Shown piece after piece: positions 1 through 9,983 of a stretch of DNA of 64,000 bases. Within the stretch, counting starts at the first letter, position 1. Each line of letters opens with the position of its first letter. The translations under genes were made by a program, and so were the position numbers. The stretch comes from Alphaproteobacteria bacterium (GTDB lineage Bacteria; Pseudomonadota; Alphaproteobacteria; Micropepsales; Micropepsaceae), in contig JADZAI010000109.1 in NCBI GenBank assembly GCA_020852655.1, positions 1 to 64,000 of the forward strand. The letters are read 5' to 3'. Below the pieces are notes generated by a model, which did not search any database, was not told the origin of the DNA, and saw nothing but the letters and a program-made list of their open reading frames with translations.

Positions 1-1
1 C

Positions 2-1534
<1,533 letters not shown>

Positions 1535-1552
1535 GGGCTGGAGCGGGCGACT

Positions 1553-2755
1553 GTGGGAGCGGTCGCGCTGCGCAAGGCTGCCGAGGATCTCTTGCAACGC
1601 CCATTGCCGCCGAGCAAGCACCTTGCGCGGCGGCGTGTCGTCGTTGCTCTTGTTGTCGCGGTCGCTCTCGCTGACTCCTGGTTGGGTCTCGGCATTCTCA
1701 GTCCCCTCCTGCGCTTCTTGCAGCCCAAGACGGTCTCGCTCGGCTTTCCGGGGGGACTCGTTGCGTTTCTCTGCGCCGCGTGGCTGGCGGTGCTGGTCCA
1801 TGAGCTTGGCCATGCCATAGGTGGAGTCATTTCCGGCTGGCGCGTGGAAGCGATTGCCGTCTGGCCATTCGTGGTTCGCATTCGGCCATTCCGGGTTCAG
1901 ACTTACTTCCGGGGCGCATCCGCTGAGTTCGGCGGCTTCGTTCGCGGCGTTCCGCCAGATGCAAGGCCTCGCTATGCCGACTTCCTCTTCAACGCCGGCG
2001 GCATCATCACCAACATTGTTGCTTGGCTCATCGCGCGTGACTGGGCGCTGGATCATCCGCACCTGTTGTCAGGCTCGCTGGCGGCGGTGTTCGGGTTTGT
2101 GAATGTATGGGTGGCCATCGGAAACGCCATTCCATTCGAGCTCGATAGTGGCGGTGCCAGCGACGGCCGGCATATCCTCCAATTGATCCGTGGGCGTGCG
2201 GCTCAAGGTATAGGCGCGGTCGGGCGTCTCGCCATGTTTGCGCAGGACGGCGTGCGTCCGCGGGATTGGCCGCAATCGCTGGTCGAAGCCGCCGAAGCGG
2301 CCAGCCCGGAAGACCGCTGCACCGGCTATGCTGCCATGCTGCTCTCCGGGCGATATATGGACGAGGGGCGCATCGCGGACGCGCACACGGCAATGCTGGA
2401 GTGCTTGAAGGCTGACCCGCCTTCGAGTGTGCTCAAATGGCATTTCATCGCTGGCGCGGCGTGGTTCGCCGCCCGCTACGAACGGGACGCAGAAGCGGCG
2501 ACGGGCATGCTTGCTCTGCTTCCCGATTCATTTCCCGGTGGCGACTACGTCGTCGAACGGGCGCGTGCCGCAGTGCACGCTGTGAACGGCGAATGGTCCG
2601 ATGCGCTGATCTGCGCGACGAAGGCACGCGCCTTAGTCGCCAAGCTTGGCGTCAAGCTTGCTGCCGACGATCTGGAGGAACTCGACGAGATAGCGGCTCA
2701 GGCGGCCGCGAAGCCATCGCGGACAGGTTCTGTCCCCGCCTTCGCCCGAGGCTAG
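1553..2755 (+). CDS. M50-family (site-2-protease-like) membrane metallopeptidase
   Basis: Predicted integral-membrane zinc peptidase, 400 aa. The zinc motif HELGH sits at residues 83-87 inside a hydrophobic segment, and a distal motif around residues 193-213 (NAIPFELDSGGASDGRHI) resembles the N-P-x-D-G motif of M50 proteases that supplies the third ligand. Hydrophobic segments lie at roughly 28-55, 66-95 and 140-195; the C-terminal half (about 230-400) is soluble and alanine-rich with a TPR-like helical look. GTG start, 18 bases after ftsH stops, and the gene ends one base before folP, so it is probably co-transcribed between ftsH and folP. The substrate is unknown. It is not RseP: there is no PDZ domain. 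Base composition is a little less GC-rich than its neighbours. Confidence 0.75.
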   Translation: MGAVALRKAAEDLLQRPLPPSKHLARRRVVVALVVAVALADSWLGLGILSPLLRFLQPKTVSLGFPGGLVAFLCAAWLAVLVHELGHAIGGVISGWRVEAIAVWPFVVRIRPFRVQTYFRGASAEFGGFVRGVPPDARPRYADFLFNAGGIITNIVAWLIARDWALDHPHLLSGSLAAVFGFVNVWVAIGNAIPFELDSGGASDGRHILQLIRGRAAQGIGAVGRLAMFAQDGVRPRDWPQSLVEAAEAASPEDRCTGYAAMLLSGRYMDEGRIADAHTAMLECLKADPPSSVLKWHFIAGAAWFAARYERDAEAATGMLALLPDSFPGGDYVVERARAAVHAVNGEWSDALICATKARALVAKLGVKLAADDLEELDEIAAQAAAKPSRTGSVPAFARG

Positions 2756-2756
2756 C

Positions 2757-3551
2757 GTGATCTCCCTCTTCGGCATCCTCAACGTCACGGCGGATTCGTT
2801 CTCCGACGGCGGACGGTTTCTGGAGCCGGCGGCGGCGCTGGCGCACGGGATCGCGCTGGCGGCGGGCGGGGCGGATGTTATCGACATCGGGGCGGCCTCG
2901 TCGAACCCGGATGCCGGCGAGGTCGGCGCCGCGACGGAGATCGCGCGGCTGACGCCGGTGGTGCCGGCGCTGCTGGCGCGGGGCCTTGCGGTGTCGGTCG
3001 ACAGCTATGAGCGCGAGGTCCAGCTCTGGGCGCTGGGGCAGGGCGTGCCATGGCTGAACGACATCCACGGCTTTCCGGACACCGCGCTCTATCCGCGCCT
3101 CGCCGACAGCGAGGCGGGGCTGGTGGTGATGCATGCGGTGCAGGGCCGCGGCAAGGCATCGCGCATGGACGTCGTGCCGGATGCGATCATGGCGCGGATA
3201 TTCGCCTTCTTCGATGAGCGGGTCGCCGCGCTGGAACGGGCGGGGATAGAGCGGACGCGGCTGGTGCTCGATCCCGGCATGGGCTTCTTCCTCGGCACCA
3301 ATCCGGAAACTTCGCTTGAGGCGCTGCGGCGCCTGCCCGAGCTCAAGGCGCGCTACGGCCTGCCCGTTCTGGTGAGCCTGTCGCGCAAATCCTTCATCCG
3401 CGCCATCGCCGGGCGGGGCGTGCACGAGGCCGGCGCAGCGACGCTGGCGGCCGAGCTTTTCGCGGCAGCGCAGGGCGCCGACTTCATCCGGACGCACGAG
3501 CCGCGGCCCTTGCGCGACGCCCTCAAGGTCGCCGCGGCGCTGCGGGACTGA
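2757..3551 (+). CDS. folP: Dihydropteroate synthase of the Sul-like type
   Basis: Joins p-aminobenzoate to hydroxymethyl-dihydropterin pyrophosphate in folate synthesis. 264 aa; GTG start one base after the preceding stop. Pterin-site strings are present (GILNVTADSFSDGG at 6-19; VSLSRKSF at 206-213). Several blocks match the mobile sulfonamide-resistance enzymes Sul1/Sul2, as I remember them, rather than ordinary FolP: SSNPDA at 48-53 where FolP has a ST(R)PG-type motif, LNDIHGFPDTALYP at 100-113, DPGMGFFLG at 172-180, and RTHEPRPLRD at 245-254. Placement between ftsH and glmM is the normal chromosomal folP locus, so this is most likely the resident folate enzyme and not an acquired cassette. 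Family assignment is firm; the Sul-like subtype is inference from remembered sequences and needs an alignment. Confidence 0.93.
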   Translation: MISLFGILNVTADSFSDGGRFLEPAAALAHGIALAAGGADVIDIGAASSNPDAGEVGAATEIARLTPVVPALLARGLAVSVDSYEREVQLWALGQGVPWLNDIHGFPDTALYPRLADSEAGLVVMHAVQGRGKASRMDVVPDAIMARIFAFFDERVAALERAGIERTRLVLDPGMGFFLGTNPETSLEALRRLPELKARYGLPVLVSLSRKSFIRAIAGRGVHEAGAATLAAELFAAAQGADFIRTHEPRPLRDALKVAAALRD

Positions 3552-3554
3552 CCT

Positions 3555-4154
3555 TTATTCCCAGCGTGTGTCGCAAAGCCCGCCTGCCGATGCGTCCAGC
3601 AGGAAGCTGGCCTGGTCGTCCCGGGCCGCCACATAGCGGTACCCGTCATTCGGCTCGTCGGGGTCGGCTGTGGGATACTCGACCGAAAAGCCTTGCGGGT
3701 TGTCGATCCGGTAGCGCCCGTCGGGGCGTTTGGTCACCGTGAAGCCGCCGCCGTCGCCTTCGATGCCGCAGCGCAGGGTCGCGGCATCGGTGCCGGCCCG
3801 GCAGTCGGCCGCGCCCAGGGCGGCCCGGGGATCGTCGCGGAAAACGACGACGATCCGGGCGAAGACGGCGCCGGTCCCGGCATACTGGTCCCACATCGGC
3901 TGCGGCTCGGCCTCGCCGGCGACGCGCTCGAACGGCTCATAGGCGAAGGCGATGCCGGTCACTTTCTGCTGCGGGTGTGCCTTGAGGTGCGCCGCGTCGT
4001 AGCTGCGCGCGGCGCAGAGCGCCTTGGCGCCGTCGAAAAAGCCGAGCATCGGCGGGTTGGGGTTCGCCGGGGCGGGCGGCAGTTCGTCCGCCCGGGCCGG
4101 CCAGAGGGCCAGCAGCGCCAGGGCCGAAACTTTCGCGAAACCCAAATGGTTCAT
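3555..4154 (-). CDS. Secreted hypothetical protein
   Basis: 199 aa, encoded convergently to folP (3 bases between the stops) and divergently from glmM. I chose the ATG at 4154 because it begins a classic signal peptide ([22 protein letters not shown], cleavage near residue 22), although the frame stays open far upstream as a shadow of glmM. The mature part has several cysteines ([28 protein letters not shown]) compatible with disulfides in the periplasm, and ends CDTRWE. No domain recognised. The short divergent gap to glmM (4155-4223) must hold both promoters. Confidence 0.7.
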   Translation of the reverse strand: MNHLGFAKVSALALLALWPARADELPPAPANPNPPMLGFFDGAKALCAARSYDAAHLKAHPQQKVTGIAFAYEPFERVAGEAEPQPMWDQYAGTGAVFARIVVVFRDDPRAALGAADCRAGTDAATLRCGIEGDGGGFTVTKRPDGRYRIDNPQGFSVEYPTADPDEPNDGYRYVAARDDQASFLLDASAGGLCDTRWE

Positions 4155-4223
4155 GCTAAGGGAGTCCCGGGGATCGTCATCAACCGTCAAGACGGCTACG
4201 GAGGGGTGGCCGGCGAGGATAGT

Positions 4224-5567
4224 GTGAAGCGCAGCTTCTTTGGAACCGACGGAATCCGCGGTACCGCCAACCGCGGCAATATGACCGCCGACATCGCGCT
4301 GAAGGTCGGCCAGGCCGCCGGTCGCATCTTCCAGCGCACCGAGGGCGTGCATCGCGTGGTGATCGGCAAGGACACGCGCCTGTCGGGCTACATGATCGAG
4401 AACGCCCTGACCGCCGGCTTCACGTCGGTCGGGATGGACGTCTTCCTCTTCGGCCCGCTGCCGACGCCGGCGGTGGCGATGCTCACCCGCTCGCTGCGCG
4501 CCGATCTCGGCGTCATGATTTCGGCTTCGCACAACCCCTATCACGACAACGGCATCAAGCTGTTCGGGCCGGACGGCTACAAGCTCTCGGACGAGGTCGA
4601 GCGCGAGATCGAGGCCGGCATCGTCGGCGACGTCTCGGACTTCCTGGCCGAGCCGACCAAGATCGGCCGGGCCAAGCGCGTCGACGACAGCCAGGCGCGC
4701 TATGTGGAGTTCGTGAAGCGCAGCTTCCCGCGCCACCTCAAGCTCGACGGTTTGCGCATCGTGCTCGATTGCGCCAACGGCGCCGCCTACAAGGTCGCGC
4801 CGCTGGTGCTGTGGGAGCTCGGCGCGGAGGTGATCCCGATCGGCGTTTCGCCCGACGGCTTCAACATCAACGACGAGGTCGGCTCGACGGCGCCGGGCGC
4901 GCTCCAGGCCAAGGTGCGCGAGGCCCGCGCCGATCTCGGCATCGCGCTCGACGGCGATGCCGACCGCGTCGCGATCGTCGACGAGAAGGGCCGCGTCGTC
5001 GACGGCGACCAGATTCTCGGCCTCATCGGCAAACGCTGGGCCGAGGACGGCCGGCTGGCCGGCGGCGGTGTGGTTGCGACGATCATGTCGAATCTCGGCC
5101 TCGAGCGCATGCTCGCGGGCCGCGGCGTCAAGCTGGCGCGGGCCCGGGTCGGCGACCGCTATGTGATGGAGCAGATGCGCGCGCAGGGCATGAATGTCGG
5201 CGGCGAGCAGTCCGGCCACATCATCCTCAGCGATTTCTCGACCACCGGCGACGGGCTGATAGCGGCTTTGCAGGTGTGCGCGGAGCTGGTCGAAAGCGGC
5301 AAGAAGGCGAGCGAGGTGTGCCGGGTGTTCGAGCCGCTGCCGCAGGTGCTGAAGAGCGTGAAATTCCTGAACGGCTCTCCGCTCGAAGTGCCGGCCGTGC
5401 AGACCGAGATCCAGCGCATCGAAACCGAGTTCGGCGCCAAAGGGCGCGTGGTGATCCGCAGGTCGGGCACCGAACCCGTCATCCGCGTGATGGCCGAGGG
5501 CGACGACGAGAAGCTGGTGAAGCAGGTCGTCGGCTCCATCGTATCGGTGATCGAGAAGGCTGCCTGA
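4224..5567 (+). CDS. glmM: Phosphoglucosamine mutase GlmM
   Basis: Converts glucosamine-6-phosphate to glucosamine-1-phosphate for peptidoglycan and LPS precursors; cytoplasmic. 447 aa, the usual GlmM length, when started at the GTG at 4224 (protein begins [13 protein letters not shown], preceded by GAGGAT). Motifs: the phosphoserine loop [12 protein letters not shown] with catalytic Ser at about 102, the metal loop DGDADRV around 242-248, a sugar-binding GGEQSGH, and the C-terminal phosphate-binding RRSGTEP. It sits after folP as in many proteobacteria, but the minus-strand secreted-protein gene separates them, so glmM-thiD is probably its own transcription unit. Confidence 0.97.
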   Translation: MKRSFFGTDGIRGTANRGNMTADIALKVGQAAGRIFQRTEGVHRVVIGKDTRLSGYMIENALTAGFTSVGMDVFLFGPLPTPAVAMLTRSLRADLGVMISASHNPYHDNGIKLFGPDGYKLSDEVEREIEAGIVGDVSDFLAEPTKIGRAKRVDDSQARYVEFVKRSFPRHLKLDGLRIVLDCANGAAYKVAPLVLWELGAEVIPIGVSPDGFNINDEVGSTAPGALQAKVREARADLGIALDGDADRVAIVDEKGRVVDGDQILGLIGKRWAEDGRLAGGGVVATIMSNLGLERMLAGRGVKLARARVGDRYVMEQMRAQGMNVGGEQSGHIILSDFSTTGDGLIAALQVCAELVESGKKASEVCRVFEPLPQVLKSVKFLNGSPLEVPAVQTEIQRIETEFGAKGRVVIRRSGTEPVIRVMAEGDDEKLVKQVVGSIVSVIEKAA

Positions 5568-5570
5568 GCC

Positions 5571-6359
5571 ATGCGGCGACTGCTCATTGTCGCCGGGTCC
5601 GACTCCGGTGGCGGGGCGGGCATCCAGGCGGACATCAAGACGGCGACGGCGCATGGTGTCTATGCCATGACGGCGATCACGGCGATTACCGTGCAGGACA
5701 CGAACGGGGTGCACGGCGTGCACCTGATCCCCGACGCGACGATTGCCGACCAGATGCGCGTGGTGCTCGCCGACATCGGAACGGACGCGGTGAAGACCGG
5801 CATGCTGCACAGCGCCGGGACGATCGCGGCGGTGGCGGCCGAGATTGCCCGCGGGGCCGGTGAGGCGCCGCTGGTGGTCGACCCCGTGATGGTCGCGAAG
5901 GGCGGGGCGCGGCTGATCGACGACACGGCCATCGCGGCGATGAAGAAGCTGCTGCTGCCGCAGGCGACGCTGCTGACCCCCAACGCGCCCGAGGCGGCAG
6001 CCCTGCTCGGCGGGGCGGAACTGACGACGCAGCGCGATCTCATCGTCGCCGGGCGGGGCCTGCGGGGCCTCGGCGCGAAGGCGGTGCTGATGAAGGGCGG
6101 TCACCTCGCGGGCGATATGGTGTTCGACGCGCTGATCAGCGAGGAGGGCGAGGAGGTCTTCGCATCGCCGCGCCTGCGCACCGCGCACACGCACGGCACG
6201 GGCTGTACGCTTGCGTCGGCGATCGCGTCGAACCTGGCGCTGGGCAGGCCGCTGAAGGACGCGGTGAAGGCGGCGCGCAGCTATGTGCAGCAGGCCATCG
6301 CGGCGGCGCCGGGCCTCGGGCACGGGCATGGGCCGCTGAACCACATGGTGAAAGCCTAG
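5571..6359 (+). CDS. thiD: Hydroxymethylpyrimidine/phosphomethylpyrimidine kinase ThiD
   Basis: Phosphorylates HMP and HMP-phosphate in thiamine biosynthesis; cytoplasmic ribokinase-fold enzyme. 262 aa. The N-terminal substrate loop AGSDSGGGAGIQADIK is at residues 8-23, the central DPVMVAKGG near 104-112, and the anionic-hole/catalytic motif HTHGTGCTLASAIA near 203-216. Starts three bases after the glmM stop, so it is probably translated from the same mRNA. No TPP riboswitch is seen here, consistent with a salvage role outside the main thi operon. Confidence 0.95.
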   Translation: MRRLLIVAGSDSGGGAGIQADIKTATAHGVYAMTAITAITVQDTNGVHGVHLIPDATIADQMRVVLADIGTDAVKTGMLHSAGTIAAVAAEIARGAGEAPLVVDPVMVAKGGARLIDDTAIAAMKKLLLPQATLLTPNAPEAAALLGGAELTTQRDLIVAGRGLRGLGAKAVLMKGGHLAGDMVFDALISEEGEEVFASPRLRTAHTHGTGCTLASAIASNLALGRPLKDAVKAARSYVQQAIAAAPGLGHGHGPLNHMVKA

Positions 6360-6365
6360 CGGCTC

Positions 6366-6624
6366 CTACAAATGCCGCTCGACGTCCATGCGCCGGTGCA
6401 GGATACGAATGATGTCGACCGAACGCGCCGCTGCGTTTTCGGTGTAATAGATGAGATGCGACCCGGCCGGCGCCCTGCGCCAGCGACTCGAACGCAGTAA
6501 TGAGGCGCGCGTGGTATTTTTCGGCCTGCGCCGCCGACCAATGCTCGACTGTATAGTCCCAGATCTCCTCGAGATCGCGCCCGGCGCGCGGGGATAGACG
6601 GTAGCGCTTAGGCCGCGCTTGCAT
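6366..6624 (-). pseudogene. parE: parE toxin remnant (internal deletion and frameshift)
   Basis: Remnant of a ParE/RelE-superfamily gyrase-targeting toxin. From the ATG at 6624 the N-terminal half reads as good ParE ([19 protein letters not shown], then AQAEKYHARLITAFESLAQG). The continuation HLIYYTENAAARSVDIIRIL followed by HRRMDVERHL and a stop at 6366-6368 is in a different frame. Joining the two halves leaves out roughly 20 residues that ParE normally has between helix 2 and the C-terminal sheet, so the lesion looks like a deletion whose length is not a multiple of three. The antitoxin gene upstream is intact. Confidence 0.8.
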
Positions 6625-6859
6625 GCTTGGTGCGCATCCGTCGCAGGAAGGCCTTGTTGTCGAAGGGCTGCGGCTCGCCGGAGAGTTCGCCGGCGACGAG
6701 GGCGGCTTGAAGCGATCTCACCTGCGCCTCGTGTTCCTCAAGAAGGCGCAGGCCGGCGCGTACGACCTCGCTGGCCGAGCCGTATCGCCCGCTTTCGACT
6801 TGCGCGTCCACGAAACCTGCGAAGTGCTCGCCCAGCGAAAGCGATGTGGTCCTGGCCAT
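6608..6859 (-). CDS. parD: ParD-type antitoxin
   Basis: 83 aa. The N-terminal ribbon-helix-helix DNA-binding half reads [20 protein letters not shown] and continues with [24 protein letters not shown], the classic CopG/ParD pattern; the C-terminal tail binds toxin. The ATG at 6859 is chosen because it starts exactly at the RHH domain. The end overlaps the start of the parE remnant by 17 bases, the usual coupled arrangement. Because the toxin is broken, the antitoxin may be a solitary survivor that still autoregulates or counters related toxins elsewhere in the genome. Confidence 0.9.
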   Translation of the reverse strand: MARTTSLSLGEHFAGFVDAQVESGRYGSASEVVRAGLRLLEEHEAQVRSLQAALVAGELSGEPQPFDNKAFLRRMRTKHASAA

Positions 6860-6877
6860 TGCCGCGTCTCCGTACGC

Positions 6878-6893
6878 TACCAATATGTACCAA
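6878..6893 (-). promoter_or_regulatory. Candidate ParD operator (TACCAA direct repeats)
   Basis: Two TACCAA hexamers (6878-6883 and 6888-6893) spaced exactly 10 bp apart lie 19 bp upstream of parD in a local AT-rich patch. RHH antitoxins bind repeats with about one-helical-turn spacing. The assignment rests on position and spacing only. Confidence 0.4.
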
Positions 6894-6952
6894 AATCTAG
6901 TATTTGCTGTTTCTGCGGTCAAACCGCCGCAGTTGTGGGGCAGGAAGGCGCC

Positions 6953-7780
6953 ATGAAGCTGAAGCAGTGGGTGGTCGACGCGTTTGCGACGAAGCTGTTC
7001 GAGGGCAACCCGGCGGCCGTGGTGCCGCTGACGGCGTGGCTGGACGACGCGCTGATGCAGAAGATCGCGCTGGAGAACAATCTGTCGGAGACGGCCTTCT
7101 TCGTGGAGACGGGGCCGGGGCGCTATGGCCTCCGCTGGTTCACGCCGCAGAGCGAGGTCGATCTCTGCGGCCATGCGACGCTGGGGTCGGCCGACGTGCT
7201 GTTCCGCCATGTCGCGCCGAAGCTGGAGGCGGTGACGTTCGACACGCGCTCAGGCCCGCTGACCGTGATGCGGCGCGAGGGCGGCCTGCTGGAGATGGAC
7301 TTCCCGGCGATCGCGGCGAGTGTACCGGACGGCGCCGAGGCGATCGGCAAGCGGCTCGCCGAGGTGATGGGCATCGACCGGCCGGCGGAAATCTTCGCCG
7401 CGCCCGACCTGATGTCGGTGTTCGACGAGGCGGCCAGCGTGCGCGCGCTGTCGCCGGCCGGCGGGCTGGGCGCCTTGCTGAACGAGCTCGGCCTGCGCGG
7501 GCTGATCGCGACCGCGAAGTCGGACGATCCGCGCTACGACTTCGTCTCGCGCTTCTTCGCGCCCAACCACGGCATCCCGGAGGACCCGGTGACGGGCTCG
7601 GCGCATTGCAAGCTCGCGCCCTATTGGGCGAAGCGGCTGGGCAAGGCGAAGATGACGGCGCGCCAGATCAGCCCGCGCGGCGGCACCGTGACGTGCGAAG
7701 TTGTCGGCGACCGGGTGAAGCTGGGCGGGACATGCGTCGAATATGCGGCCGCGGAGATCGCGGTGCCGGAGGCCCGATGA
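6953..7780 (+). CDS. PhzF-family isomerase
   Basis: 275 aa member of the PhzF/diaminopimelate-epimerase-fold family. N-terminal motif [18 protein letters not shown], then NNLSETAFF with the family's catalytic Glu at about residue 46, [14 protein letters not shown] around 68-81, and the second-half phosphate/acid-binding motif EDPVTGSAH around 212-220. Substrate cannot be told from sequence; there are no phenazine genes nearby, so it is a generic PhzF-like protein. The ATG at 6953 follows GGAAGG. Its stop overlaps the next gene's start (ATGA), so it is translationally coupled to the methionine aminopeptidase. Confidence 0.9.
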   Translation: MKLKQWVVDAFATKLFEGNPAAVVPLTAWLDDALMQKIALENNLSETAFFVETGPGRYGLRWFTPQSEVDLCGHATLGSADVLFRHVAPKLEAVTFDTRSGPLTVMRREGGLLEMDFPAIAASVPDGAEAIGKRLAEVMGIDRPAEIFAAPDLMSVFDEAASVRALSPAGGLGALLNELGLRGLIATAKSDDPRYDFVSRFFAPNHGIPEDPVTGSAHCKLAPYWAKRLGKAKMTARQISPRGGTVTCEVVGDRVKLGGTCVEYAAAEIAVPEAR

Positions 7781-8526
7781 CCATCTCGCACGAAAACGAA
7801 CTGGAGAAGCTGCGCGAGATCGGGCGCATCGTCGCGAACGTGCTGCGCGACATGCAGGCGGCGGCGCGGCCCGGTATGACGACGGGCGAGCTCGACGCGA
7901 TCGGCGCGAAGCTGCTGGATGCGGCGGGGGCGCGGTCGGCGCCGCAGGTGACGTACGACTTTCCCGGCGCCACCTGCATCAGCATCAACGAGCAGATCGC
8001 GCACGGCATTCCGGGCGCCCGGGTGATCGAGGAAGGCGACCTGATCAATATCGACGTGTCGGCGGAGAAGGACGGCTTCTTCGGCGACACCGGCGCGAGC
8101 ATGGTCGTGGGCACACCCGATGTACGGCTCGCCCGGCTGACGCGCGACGGCAAGCGCGCGCTGTGGACCGGCATCGGGCAGGTGAAGACCGGCGCGCGGC
8201 TCAACGGCATCGGCAGGGCGATCGAGGCGTTTGCGCGGAAGAACCGCTACACGCTGGTGCGCAATCTCGCGAGCCACGGCGTCGGCCGCGCGCTGCACGA
8301 GGAGCCGGAGCATCTGGCGACCTGGAACGACCCGAGCGATCGGCGCGTGATGCATGAAGGGCTCGTCTTCACGATCGAACCGTTCCTCTCGCTCGGCGCC
8401 ACCTGGGCCGCGGAGACGGACGACGGCTGGACGCTGGTCAGCGCGCCGAATGCACCGACCGTGCAATACGAGCACACGATGGTCGTGACCAGGCGCGGCG
8501 CGATGGTGCTGACGCAGCCGGGCTGA
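7777..8526 (+). CDS. map: Methionine aminopeptidase, type I
   Basis: Removes the initiator Met from nascent proteins; two-metal enzyme. 249 aa. Metal ligands are visible: Asp in NIDVSAEKDGFFGDTGAS, His in ASHGVGRALHEEP, Glu in VFTIEPFLS, and Glu in YEHTMVV near the C-terminus; the substrate-pocket region is ISINEQIAHGIP. No N-terminal zinc-finger extension. Start overlaps the phzF-like stop by 4 bases. This may be a second map copy, since housekeeping map usually lies elsewhere; that cannot be judged from one window. Confidence 0.95.
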   Translation: MTISHENELEKLREIGRIVANVLRDMQAAARPGMTTGELDAIGAKLLDAAGARSAPQVTYDFPGATCISINEQIAHGIPGARVIEEGDLINIDVSAEKDGFFGDTGASMVVGTPDVRLARLTRDGKRALWTGIGQVKTGARLNGIGRAIEAFARKNRYTLVRNLASHGVGRALHEEPEHLATWNDPSDRRVMHEGLVFTIEPFLSLGATWAAETDDGWTLVSAPNAPTVQYEHTMVVTRRGAMVLTQPG

Positions 8527-8625
8527 CCACCGGAAGCGGCGTAACGTCTCCCGCAGAACGAAAGAATGTTGCGGCGATTTTTGTTGTGCGGTGCAGCGGT
8601 CGCGACTATCTCCCTGCGCGGGCCA

Positions 8626-8662
8626 CGCCTCCCCAACGAGGCGCTTTGATCTGGAAGGATCA
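8626..8662 (+). promoter_or_regulatory. Structured serC leader (candidate serC RNA motif)
   Basis: The 141-bp gap before serC ends in two adjacent hairpins: CGCCTC (8626-8631)/GAGGCG (8638-8643), then TGATC (8647-8651)/GATCA (8658-8662), whose loop TGGAAG holds part of the serC ribosome-binding site. Alphaproteobacteria are known to carry a conserved 'serC' RNA element of this kind just before serC; the match to that element is from memory and its ligand, if any, is not established. Confidence 0.5.
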
Positions 8663-8667
8663 CAGAA

Positions 8668-9819
8668 ATGACCGGCACTGCGCCGGCCGTGCGCCCCGCA
8701 CGGCCTTTTTTTTCGTCCGGACCCTGCGCGAAGCGCCCCGGGTGGAACCCCGAAAACCTGAAAGACGCCGTCCTCGGCCGCTCGCACCGCTCGAAGGCGG
8801 GCAAGGCGAAGCTCCAGGAAGCGATCGACCGCACCCGCGCCGTGCTCGGCGTACCGGCGGACTATCGCATCGGCATCGTCCCGGCCTCCGATACCGGTGC
8901 CGTCGAGATGGCGTTGTGGTCGATGCTGGGCGCCCGCGGCGTCACGATGATCGCCTGGGAAAGCTTCGGCAAGGACTGGATCACCGACGTGGTGAAACAG
9001 CTCAAGCTGGATGCGACACAGATCACGGCGCCTTACGGCAAGCTGCCCGACCTCAGCCAGGTCGACTTCGCCACCGACGTCGTCTTCACCTGGAACGGCA
9101 CGACCTCGGGCGTGCGCGTGCCGAACGGCGACTGGATCAAGGCCGACCGCGAGGGCCTCACCATCTGCGACGCCACCTCGGCGGCGTTCGCGCAAGCGTT
9201 GGACTGGCCGAAGCTCGATGTCGTCACCTTCTCGTGGCAGAAGGCACTGGGCGGCGAGGCGGCGCACGGCATGCTGATCCTCTCGCCGCGCGCGGTGGAG
9301 CGTCTGGAAAGCTACAAGCCGGCGTGGCCGCTGCCCAAGATCTTCCGCATGACCAAGGACGGGAAGATCAACGAAGGCATCTTCAAGGGCGAGACGATCA
9401 ACACGCCCTCGATGCTGTGCGTGGAGGATTATCTCGACGCGCTGAAATGGGCCGAGGCGATCGGCGGCCTCGAGGCGCTGATCGAACGAGCGGATTCCAG
9501 CCTCCGCGCGATCGAGCGCCACGTGAACCAGTCGCAGATCTTTGGCTTCCTCGCCGCGGACAAGGCGTCGCGCTCTAACACCAGCGTGTGCCTGACGGTC
9601 ACCGATGCCGAGATCGCTGCGAAGCCGGCTGACGAGCAGGCGGCGTTCGCCAAGAAGATCGCTGACGCGCTGGAGAAGGAAGGCGTGGCGCTCGACGCCG
9701 GCGCCTATCGCGACGCTCCGCCTGGCCTCAGGATCTGGTGCGGTGCGACGGTGGACACGGCCGACATCGAGGCGCTGATGCCGTGGCTCGACTGGGCCTT
9801 CGCGAAGGCGAAGGGGTGA
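8668..9819 (+). CDS. serC: Phosphoserine aminotransferase SerC
   Basis: PLP enzyme converting 3-phosphohydroxypyruvate to phosphoserine in serine biosynthesis. 383 aa, of the type common in alphaproteobacteria. N-terminal [13 protein letters not shown] (residues 14-26) is the phosphate-site start, [13 protein letters not shown] is around 37-49, and the PLP lysine lies in [17 protein letters not shown] around 188-204. ATG at 8668 is preceded by GGAAGGA. serA follows in the same direction about 165 bp downstream, beyond a palindromic repeat, so the two serine genes form one locus. Confidence 0.96.
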   Translation: MTGTAPAVRPARPFFSSGPCAKRPGWNPENLKDAVLGRSHRSKAGKAKLQEAIDRTRAVLGVPADYRIGIVPASDTGAVEMALWSMLGARGVTMIAWESFGKDWITDVVKQLKLDATQITAPYGKLPDLSQVDFATDVVFTWNGTTSGVRVPNGDWIKADREGLTICDATSAAFAQALDWPKLDVVTFSWQKALGGEAAHGMLILSPRAVERLESYKPAWPLPKIFRMTKDGKINEGIFKGETINTPSMLCVEDYLDALKWAEAIGGLEALIERADSSLRAIERHVNQSQIFGFLAADKASRSNTSVCLTVTDAEIAAKPADEQAAFAKKIADALEKEGVALDAGAYRDAPPGLRIWCGATVDTADIEALMPWLDWAFAKAKG

Positions 9820-9822
9820 AAT

Positions 9823-9949
9823 GATCTTCCCCCGTTTACGGGGGAAGTACCCGCGAAGCGGGGGAAGGGGGCGTGACCGGGGTCGGAGCCTGGGGTTGCC
9901 CCCTCCACCGCCTTCGGCGGTCCCCCTCCCCCGTAAACGGGGGAGGATC
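9823..9949. repeat. Palindromic intergenic repeat element between serC and serA
   Basis: 127-bp GC-rich element filling the serC-serA gap. The ends are near-perfect inverted repeats: 9823-9847 (GATCTTCCCCCGTTTACGGG...) and 9926-9949, which read in reverse complement is almost the same. Each arm is itself a palindrome (CCCCCGT/ACGGGGG), and internal palindromes CCCGCGAAGCGGG and CCGCCTTCGGCGG lie between. This matches the REP/MITE-like dispersed repeats common in alphaproteobacterial genomes. No coding capacity. It may also act as a transcript-stability or termination element. Confidence 0.8.
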
Positions 9950-9983
9950 AAAAGCACGAAATTCCGCATACGGAGTATGCAAG

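Noticed and set aside
3555-6344. 929-aa minus-strand open frame opposite glmM and thiD
   Set aside because: Only its last 199 codons look like a protein (signal peptide, cysteines). The rest is the antisense shadow of glmM/thiD, Arg/His/Asp-rich low-complexity typical of high-GC opposite frames.
9823-9949. Possible CRISPR-like or tandem repeat
   Set aside because: It is one palindromic unit with inverted, not direct, repeats and no spacers. No CRISPR array was seen anywhere in the window.
7621-9969. 782-aa minus-strand frame opposite map and serC
   Set aside because: Shadow of conserved plus-strand genes; composition (runs of Arg, His, Asp) and no motifs.
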